Origin: Progne subis subis
Lineage: Eukaryota; Chordata; Aves; Passeriformes; Hirundinidae
Assembly: GCA_022316685.1 (NCBI GenBank)
Contig: JAKJHU010000030.1
Location: forward strand, 11,222,360 to 11,286,359
Direction of reading: 5' to 3'
Length of the DNA: 64,000 nucleotides
The notes below the pieces were generated by a model. The model made no database searches. It was not told where the DNA came from and saw only the letters and a list, made by a program, of their open reading frames with translations. Both the position numbers and the translations under genes were made by a program. Positions within the stretch are counted from its first letter, which is position 1; every line of letters begins with the position of its first letter. Below, one piece after another: positions 54,701-64,000 of the stretch.

Positions 54701-57700
54701 ATATTTCCTTGTCAATCCAAACGGTTATGGAAGGCAATTTCATACCTTCCCTGTCAAGATCAGTAGTGGCAGAAATATGAAATAATAATTTTTTTTCTGC
54801 TGGTAAGATTTCCTTGTCACAGTTAGTGGCAGTTAATTTTTAACCACAGTGAGTTAAAAAATGTATGTGATCTTCTGACAGGCCAAATACATACACAAAG
54901 ACTAAATAGATATAATTTTTTAAAAATGTTTATTATTTATATATTTATACCACTTATTTATTATATGAGGCATTTGCAGTGAACAAAAAGAAATAATTTC
55001 TGATTAGCTATATGTCAGTCTGTTTACAAAGAGCTAAACATTTATTTAATAATTTTACACAAAGTATGATTTTTTATAAAACAGTTGCCTCTAACTGTCT
55101 TTTACTGAATGTAATATATTTTTATGGTCTTGGCCTTCAATTTGCAAAAGGTGACCACCATTAAATCTCTTCCAGTGCCTCAAAGCAGCCAGCACACTAT
55201 GGTATAGGCTCACTTCTGGTGTATTTTGCCACTGAACATCAGCAGTATATAAGACAAAGGCTTCCATGGAGGCAACCCAATGATTTATTTTTAAGGTTTT
55301 ATTAAGACCAACAGCAAACAGTAAAAAGCCACCTGGAGACCTGCATTTCCTGCAAAAGAATGATGTCACTTTGCAGCAACTGAAACCTATTCAAGAGGAA
55401 TAGAAATTCTGCCTCCAATAATTCACCGAGTCAATTACATAGGAAAGTACTGTAATGGGCTGTCCCCCGTCACACAGCTCACGTACACCACTTCCTTCTC
55501 AATTACCAACTTGTCTGCATTGCCATCTGTAAAAACGAACGCATACCTTGTGCTGCCAGTTTCTGCTCTTGCACTTCCATTAGTGGAACTGGCTGCAGCT
55601 GCTCAAGAAGAAAGCCCTGATTGTCTTTGTTTCCCCTCCATGTAGGCACCATTTTTCTCCTTTCCTTCTGTACTTCAGCTCAAGGTAACGCATTATCTTT
55701 GTTGAGGTGTGCTCGTAACTCTTTAAACTAAAGTCTGCCTAAATTTGAGTCCTGTTATCTTTTCAGTTTATCTAACCCAGCAGCATCTCTCAGCATCCTT
55801 ACCAGAATTATGGAGTTAGTCCTGCAACAGGTTTTATCAAACCTTTTTAAGTATTGCTGTAAAAATTCCTAAGTTGCTGGATAAACAACTTCACACTTTT
55901 CTAAATCAGCTTGACCACTGAGGCAATTTTAAAACAGTATTTATGTGAAGCATTCAAAAATAAGATTCAAAACTAAGTCTAATTTAATAATAATATTATC
56001 TGGAAAAAATGGTTAAGTAGGCACATTAGTGAACATAAGCAGGACAGAGGGAGCCTGGTTTCTGAACTGTGATCCTGGCCCCATAACCCTTCACTGCTTG
56101 CACTTTGCTGCAACAGATTCATGCAGCAGCTCTGATGCTGAATGACTGCTTGAAACCTCAGCACTCACACAGAGAGACCACTGCTCCTGCCCCAACATCA
56201 GGTGCTTCCAATACAAACTCAGCTTTTCCTAGAGAACAGAACTAAGTCATTATTAGTCTCTTGCATTTTAGTTGGTAATTAGAAACACAATATAAAATGG
56301 CATAAAATGTAAAAAATTAGACAACTCTCCTGATCAGCAACTGGCCAAAAGTAGCATCCTCAGAACTAAACATGCTGAAAGTGACATTGAGAAAACTGGA
56401 AATGCCCCTGACTCTTTTACTTCTTGGCACAAAGCAAAATTACCCAACCTACACTGTCTCAAATGGGGAATCTAAATCAACAGTCAGACTTTGCTATAAA
56501 CCAACTGATTTTCTGAGATAAAGAGTTAGTTACGATGGTGCCTAAGCACGGAATTAGGTGCTTAAGTTTAGGCATCAATACCAGAGGATTTATGTTCAAG
56601 AAGGCACTCCATGTACCCCTTCTTTCATGAAGTAATATTACTCATTAAATTAACAGACAAAACTGGAGCAAAGCTCCATCCGTATTTCCTTAAACAGCCC
56701 GGCTTTGACATGGCAGAACAGCAGACTGCTTTTGCAGATCTCAGCTACGAGCCAGTATGTAACTCTACATGTGATAGTAATTGAGGGTCCCAATCCCGCA
56801 AGTGTTCTGCTGCAAGCGTGAGCACAAAGCTGCTGGAGTTCTCAGCTTCTGGCATCTGTTCCCACTTCCACAGAAATCAGATGGGCAAAATTAAGTTTTG
56901 AGGGAAAAAAAAAAATCACAGACATTTAAAAAACATTCCCTGACCTTATTAAAGCCCACGTGATCTCTATTTATACAGAAAATAGCTCAGAAAGCCAGCA
57001 TCTGAGCAGAGGAACTCTCATTTGTAGGTTTTGGCTGAGGGCTGCCAAAATCAGCAGGGGAAAGGCTCCTCAGGGGTAAAAATTTCAAAAGCCATTAAGA
57101 GTCTTAGAAGCCTCAGTCCCACTGACTTTTGATCACATACATCCTTCCAAATTTGCACCCCAAATCTGGAAACTACACTGTAAGAATAATTTTTAATTCA
57201 AAGTTACAGAATTAAGATCTGAAGTTTTCATAGATGTCTTCAAGACTCAGAGAGGAAATGTCAATTAGGTGTCTACTCCTTGGTGAAAATCGGTGAGGTA
57301 AAATTTACCTGTTACTTGTACTTTAAAAAATATCCCCTTAGGACCATTAATTTTATTTAAAGAAAAAATGTAATGAGAAAATGTTTCATATGGGCAGCTA
57401 TAGCTCACATACTTACTTGTACAGGAATTGTAATAACTATAATTTGAGTCTCATGCAGGCCCCGTGAGAAAGCCGTTCCTAGAGCAGGATACAATGCAGA
57501 CTATGTTCACCCTTTATTTTCAGTACATTTAGGACTGCAGTCTTATTGCAGATCTTGTAATGTGCTGTTGCTAGAATGATTTCCATTCAGAAAAATCAAC
57601 ATTTGCTACCCCATACCACTACAATTACCCTAGTTATTTCCTATTGTGAGCTTAGGGAGAAACTGTGGTATCCCAGACACCACGATGTGGTAAATATTGA

Positions 57701-58049
57701 AAATTAGTGGCCTTTTTATAATGGACATTTTCATCTAATCCAATCCATTCCAAACACTTCCAGATAAAAGACAATATGCCAGAGTGTGTGTCTAAGTGGT
57801 TGGTTCTAACATAATCATCTTACTTCATCCTGTGATCACAGTTTCAGCAAAAACACTTGATGGCTTCCTTTCTGACAGCTTTAGGAAGAATGGACTAGAG
57901 CTGTGACCAAGTCCAACACCTACCTAAGGAAGTAACTCTTGACAGAGAAAAGAGGAGTTAAAAAAGCCCCAAATATCACCTCTGTATTTGTATTTTTTAA
58001 AAGTTAACCCATCTCAAATTGCCTAGAGCCTCCCATGCTGTACCGGGCA

Positions 58050-58600
58050 AAGCACTGAGAGCAGGTCAAGGGAGGTGATCCTTCATTCTGCTCAGCCCTG
58101 GTGAGGCCACACCTGAAGCACTGTGTCCAGTTCTGGGCTCCCCAGTACAAGAAATACCTGGATGCATCAGAGAGAGTCCAGTCAAATGCCACAAAGATGA
58201 TTAAGGGACACAGTCTTCTATCCTACAAGGAGAGCTGGGACTGTGCAACCTAAAGGAGAAGGCTCATGGGGATCTTTTCAGTATGTACCTGATGGGGGAA
58301 GGAAAAGACAGAGACAGGCTCTTTTCAGTGGTGCTCCTTGAGAGGAAAAGAGGCAAAGACACAAACTAAAATACAGGAAATTTCATATGAACAGAATGGA
58401 AAATCTTTGTTACTTTGAGTGTTGTTGAACACAAGAGCAGGTTACCCTGAGTGGCTATGGAGTGTCTGTCCTTGGTAAACTGACAGGACACAGAGCTTAG
58501 CACCATGTGCTGCCTGATCTTCCCCTGGGCAGTGGGGTTGGATCAGATGACCTCCAGAGCTGCCTCTCCCAGCCCCAACTATTCTGTGACGCTTTCTTCA
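58050..58600 (+). mobile_element. CR1 LINE 3' fragment, best-preserved copy
   Basis: This segment carries the CR1 3' region in order: GGTGATCCTTCATTCTGCTC, GGTGAGGCCACACCTGAAGC, CTGTGTCCAGTTCTGGGCTC, GTCCAGTCAAATGCCACAAA, GATGATTAAGGGACA, CTCTTTTCAGTGGTGC, GGTTGGATCAGATGACCTCC, and CTATTCTGTGACG at the end. It covers the end of ORF2 and the 3' UTR, with small deletions and many substitutions, so it encodes nothing now. It lies in the TRPS1 intron, antisense to the gene. The 5' boundary is a typical LINE truncation and is approximate. Confidence 0.96.
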
Positions 58601-59251
58601 GTGAGAGGCTGTAGATTTCTTGTCATTCTTCTGTGCTAATAATTTCTATCCATTTTAGCCTTAATTGCTATTCATTTGCATTGCAACAGAAAGTATTTTA
58701 AATTTCAAGGCTATAAAAGTATTAATTAGAATAGACCAGACAAAATTTTACAGACTGCAAACTGTACAGATATTAAAAATGGAGAAACCAACTTCCAAAT
58801 TCCACTGTAAATAATTTCAGAACGCTTACAATAAACATGGTAAAGTATCTAAAGTAGTTTTTACAAAAATATTTCACTGCTTGCTCTTTCCTATCAAGAT
58901 CCTACTGCCTACTTGTAAATGAGAATCAACATACGGTGTTATATAGCTTTCCTTAAAAATACCATTAAGATGAGAACAACTGTTCTACATTTTAGAGACA
59001 TTTCTCCTTAAATAGTGTTTATGTACTGCAAGCATCCCTTTCATAAACAAACCAGGTCCCTGGAACAAGTGATCACAATCTCTGAAGAATCTTTACCAGC
59101 TTCTATTTCTGGTACATGATGCATTGTGAATTTTAGGCCAACATGGGCATATGGTATCCTAGTTTGATAGGAAGCATTTCATGGAATTCAAGACAGAGCT
59201 ACAGCACAATGACTGGAGACCTTAAAATCTGTGATACAACACAGGGTTAAA

Positions 59252-59271
59252 AACAAACAAACAAACAAACA
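59252..59271. repeat. (AAAC)n short microsatellite
   Basis: About five AAAC units in intronic DNA, followed by an A/G-rich stretch. Confidence 0.85.
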
Positions 59272-62200
59272 AGAGAGAAAGAAAAAAAACAGAAAAACAA
59301 GTATTTCCTGATACAAAACTAGAGGCAGTAGAGGCATGTAAAAGCACAAGAAAAAGTAAAGTCATAGCAACTGGTGTACACAAAAGAATACTCTGAATCC
59401 CCTGTTAATCACTGCATAACCTCATTAACTGAACTGCATTAACTTTTTTTTTCCTTTAGGAGAATCAACCCATTAGGAAATAATAAAAATAAAATCCAAA
59501 TCAAACAAACAACAAATAAAAAACAATATTTATCTTAGGAACATTCATGAAGGATGTGGGGCTCTTCTGCCTTTGCAGCCTTAGAAGCTGGTACGCCCTG
59601 TTCTTTCTCCACTCATTCACATCTGCCCTGAGAGAATACTGTTATTACTGCACAGCAGTGCTTCCAGCAGCCCTAGCCTAATTTTTCTCTTACTGTTAAG
59701 AAAGTGGCTCTTAAATTGCTTAAGACACCAGCTCCAAAAGCTGTATTGTCAGAATCAGAATGCATTTCACCAAAGGAATATTTTCTAATGTAAGTGGCAA
59801 GAGACAGCCTACTGCTGGGGGCAGTCATTCTCTGAAATGGCACAAGCCTGACAAGAGCAGTAAGAAAGAAACACATAACTTAGTGGGGTTTTCTACCAGG
59901 AGTTCTGCGTGCCGAGGACAAAATGTACCCACCCTGTCACATACTCAGGCTTTAGTTCAGAGCGCTGTGAAGGACTGAAAAATGGCTTTCAAGAAATCAA
60001 GCACTGCCTGAAGGAGAGGCATGATGAAAACTGTCCTGCCAGCACACAGCTACCTGGTTCTTCACATCCTTTGGAGTCTTCTTAAATGAAGCAGACTGTG
60101 CAGAAATGCCTTGTAAAACAAGCCCTCTCCTTCCTTTCTGAAGTGGTATCAGGGAAACAGCTCTGCAGCCTCACTCCCAAGTGGCTGTGGCTGATCCATA
60201 CGTAACTGTGAGGCAAAAACCACAGGGCTGCCTGTACGTGTTCATGCGCTCGTGCATGTCTTGGACATGGATGCAAAGAAGAACTGATTGGTCCCATTCT
60301 ACTAGTCAATTTATCAGACTTTAGATAGAAAACATCAGGAAATAGTTTCCTTTTTGCCTTCCACCTGCCAGTATCAGAATTCATCTGATTTTGAAACCAG
60401 ATCGCAGAAGGTCCACATATACAAATTTGAAATAAAAAGAAACTTTTAAATTTAGACTGTATGAAATCACAGCTGCTACATGTGAGCAGTCTATATTCAA
60501 AGCCATATCTCTCTTACTGACAGAACAAAAACTCTGACACTCTTAAGAATTCACTTTTCAGTTTAATACAGGTTTTATTTAACAGTGAATGTCAAATTGT
60601 TTTCACTCTCTTTCTTTCTCTTTATCACCTACTGGAATCTTCAGAAGTGAGAAGGAAAAATACATACACCCGAAAGGAGTACATTTATAATACCATGCCT
60701 TTTTTCTAGGAGAAAAAAAATGACCTTCCATTTCATCAGCATCTTTGCCAAAAGCCCTCTCAGGAACTGAAAAGAGAAGGGCCTTTATTTCCTACATATG
60801 TTTTATAGGAAACATTTTTTGGTTCTGTGTCATGGACTAGGATTTCACACCTTAGTGGCTGGTCGTATGGAAATGGACATGACCATGGAAACTTCATGGC
60901 TGTGAAACCATGATAGTAAAATCAGCAGGAAGATGAGGAAGGTGTGGGGAACACTGAATGATTCATGCAGTAACATCCTCTAGAACCTTTGAGGAGATTT
61001 TGAGATGGCTGCCAACGCTACCTGACTATGACCAGCATCCTGCACCCTCTAAAGCAGGCTGTAAATCTGAGCATGATACAGACAGAGCATTGCTCTTTAA
61101 AATAATGCCTACGCATGTAAGTGGATGTGACATGTATGGATTTTTATATGGAGAGATCTTTTCAAAATCAGGGTTCAATTACCAATGCCTTATACCTCCC
61201 AGAAATAATTCCTAGCATATAAATACCAGGCCCTGTTTCCTTTATTAATAACAGTCTAAGTTAATGACGGAAAAGCTTCCAGAAGTTACTATAAGCAGTG
61301 CAAAGCTAAGCAACTTAGCCACAACATTCAACAAATCAGTGCTTTGCAACTGACTCTTCCACTGCCAAATCAAAGACAAATCCTCTCCTACATCATACTC
61401 AGTTAGCCTACTGCATAAAGTACAAGGAAAACAGAAGACAGTGGAAAATTTACATAGTTAGCCCTGACTTGATTCCAGTCTGTTTTCAACACAGGAGAAG
61501 AAAAGAGAAAGATTAAAAACTGACTGCATTGAGTCTGCTTTTTGGTATCATAAGGATAATTCCTGGCTGATTTTACTATGGCCTTGCATTCTACCTTCGG
61601 AGCCCCCTGGCACATGTGTGGCAAAAGCAGAGCAGACGGCAGACTAATCTTGAAAATTACCTGCATAATTTTTACATTTCAGGAATGACAGTCCCGAAGC
61701 ACAGACTGCCTGCATAGCCGGGGCTGTGATTTCTCCTATGTTTCAGTTGATTAATGGCCTCATAATGGAATACGAGTTTCCTACAGAATGTTGTAATCTC
61801 CTTACAAATTTTGTCTTGTCTGCTATTTACTGGCAGGTTGTAGGAGCAGCAGGGAGATCACTGTTGCTCAAAGCACTGGGTGCAGTTTCAGGTACAGAGG
61901 GGATGGGGCAGGAAGCAGCTGGGCAGGAATGTCACCATCAGTTGCTGGCACCAGAGGGTCCTGCAAGGGTGAGGGCTCTGAAAGGGTGCTGCTCCCATGG
62001 CAGGGACAAAAGAAACACTGGGAAACCATACTTCGGGCAACACAACAACTGGAATGAGCAATTTTAAAGATGTGTCAGCCTTAAAAATGCCTAATCCCAG
62101 CCCTCATTTGAAGTGCTCCTGTGCAACGTATTTGCACACACACATGCCACCAATAAGCCAAGCAACTCATGACTTCATGGTTCATTTTCGAATTCAGCGA

Positions 62201-63082
62201 AGTGGATCATGAGTCACACTGTTCTTACGCAAAAGGCCAAGCAGCTACAGAGAGCAGAGTGAGAATGAAATTGCTCTATTTGTAACAATGATTACCCACA
62301 GAAGGCAAGATGGGGATCCCCTTGTTTACCACAGCACCAGGCAAGATTACACAGCTATTTAAGCAGCATAAGTAGTACCAAAAAAAAGAGATAAAAGAAT
62401 CTCAACATGTAATTTCTGAAGACATCACTATGTTTATTAGTAAAGCAATAAGAAATCTAACGCTTACCTAGTAAATACTCCTAACCACTACCTCTTCTGA
62501 GTTTATGCATTAAACACTGCTATCCTGGATAGAGGAAATAATTGCCAGGAAATCTACTGCTCATAGTTCAATATTCTCGTGTTTTTAAAACACACAATCC
62601 TTTTCATGCATGGATATCCCTTAATGTGTCTTCTGGAGATTCTGTGCTTTGCAGAGACTTGCAAGAAGGGATGTTGGATGATACCTGCATTACACTCTTG
62701 AGTTCTAACAGATTTTAGTAAGAAGTCTATTAGTGCATTCCAAACTTTATTGCACATCCTTTTTTTTCCATTTCTTCCATCAACCAACCAGTTAATAAGA
62801 GAATAGGGAGAAAATGTGTATGCAATGGATGGCAAAGCAGTCCAATAAGACACAGAAGTGGACAAATAATAGCTGGGAATATCAAGCAAAGATGTTAACA
62901 TTAACTGGGTTTACTTTTCACAGTATTTAAATGCAAAAAATTAAAGTAAGAAGTTTCTTTATTTTAGTCTCAGCCAATTTTGGGCCACACTGAATGTTAA
63001 ATAAACTATTATTTAATCAAATACAGGCATATTAGTCTCACTCCTGCTGACAACTTCAATTAGAATATTTTTGCTTCATACC

Positions 63083-63110
<28 letters not shown>
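63083..63110. repeat. A28 run
   Basis: Twenty-eight uninterrupted A residues within the TRPS1 intron. No LINE or processed-gene sequence is recognisable directly upstream, so it is not clearly a retroposon tail. Confidence 0.9.
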
Positions 63111-63113
<3 letters not shown>

Positions 63114-64000
63114 CATGGCTCATGATCTTTAAACTACTATGGCTTCTGCACAACATCTGGTTACAATTTTTCATATATTCAACCATCAAACTTCTATCTC
63201 CACAAAACAGTTTACTCAAGATTTGTTTTAATTATCTTGCATTTCAAGCTTCATATGGCTTTGAAAAGAGGGTGAAAAGATCGCTTATGATGCAGACAGA
63301 CACAAACTGAAAAGGACTATACATTGAAAGATGATTTTGAAACAGTTTTTAAAAATGAAAAGACCTTTCTATCACTGCCAGGAAACAAGTGCTACTTTAA
63401 CTGTTTCATTACACAGTACCTCTTGGCTTGTTCACTAACAATTTTAATGAGTTTTAGCTGGATTCTAGGATTAAGGCAACGCTTTTTAGCACTTCCATTG
63501 GAGCCATACACGTCGCAAATATGGATTTTCTCTTTTCCTAGCCAATGCAACAGTGGGAACACTATTTTTAAAAGTGCTAGTTTAAAACAGAATCCATAGC
63601 AAAAAAAAAAAAAAAACCTGAATGTGATACAGTAAAAAATAAGAATGAATTTTATAGCAGCACAGAAAAGCCTTGCTCATATGAAATAATAACAAAAAAA
63701 AAAAGTTGCAATGATTTTTAAGCATGGGAGAAATCTATTTTATTTTCATGAGCCTGTTCACCTGTGTAAAGTTAAGCACATCCACAAGCTTTTCCAAGAC
63801 TGGACCTAAGACAAAAATCAGGAAAATACCTGAGGTTCTGTTTTTATTAAATGTTAGAGCCTCAGGCAGCAAAAAGGCCATAAATGTATTAATCTTTAAC
63901 AAGTATAGGGGTGCTACATCAAATCAATGAGTCATCACTACAGAGAGAAATTATTTCTCTTGTTGTGGTAGAATCACTGTAAACGGTGGAGGATATGAAA

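Larger units (their letters stand above)
47965..64000 (-). other. TRPS1: TRPS1 upstream intron (partial, at least 16 kb)
   Basis: Everything above the GATA exon to the window edge is read as one intron of TRPS1. I found no open frame here that continues the protein upstream of the RRRG start, so the previous exon lies beyond 64000. The intron holds one clear CR1 LINE fragment (58050-58600), a C/T run (51730-51772), a short AAAC repeat (59252-59271) and A runs near 63083 and 63601. Short minus-strand open frames, for example at 49651-50028, 60082-60384 and 62554-62901, have no recognisable domain. Confidence 0.85.

Overview
The window looks like nuclear DNA from a bird, probably a songbird (inference). 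It is AT-rich and almost gene-free, and it carries CR1 LINE fragments in both orientations, which are typical of bird genomes. It also holds LTR-retrotransposon sequences that resemble songbird families, recalled from memory and not searched. The one gene I can support is the 3' end of TRPS1, on the minus strand. TRPS1 encodes the atypical GATA-type transcriptional repressor linked in people to tricho-rhino-phalangeal syndrome.

Layout in the direction of TRPS1 transcription (high to low coordinates): 64000-47965 is intron, at least 16 kb long, with the upstream exons outside the window. 47964-47842 is a 123-base exon carrying the whole GATA zinc finger. 47841-42843 is a 5.0 kb intron. 42842-41781 is the last coding exon, with a nuclear localisation motif, a proline/serine-rich repression region, two SUMO motifs and two C-terminal Ikaros-type zinc fingers, ending in TAA. 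From 41780 to about 36560 lies a probable 3' UTR of about 5.2 kb, ending at an AATAAA at 36584-36579 followed by a GU-rich stretch. Together the two exons encode the last 394 residues.

Below about 36.5 kb I see no gene. In mammals this side of TRPS1 faces a very large gene-poor interval toward CSMD3; that the same holds here is inference. The interval contains a 700-bp solo LTR with a 6-bp target duplication (813-1512), three copies of a 52-bp minisatellite (7952-8107), CR1 relics (11.5, 17.2, 18.0 and 33.4 kb), a GC-richer repeat of unassigned family (19.85-20.94 kb), a long LTR of about 1.55 kb (29.69-31.23 kb), a low-complexity inverted repeat (33.98-34.11 kb), and many simple repeats. One further CR1 copy, the best preserved, lies in the upstream TRPS1 intron (58.05-58.60 kb).

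I found no operon, CRISPR array, tRNA, rRNA or undescribed gene system. Open frames outside the TRPS1 exons are short, lack recognisable domains, and are best explained by chance or by transposon sequence. The findings are mostly about transposon structure, TRPS1 exon structure and candidate regulatory DNA.
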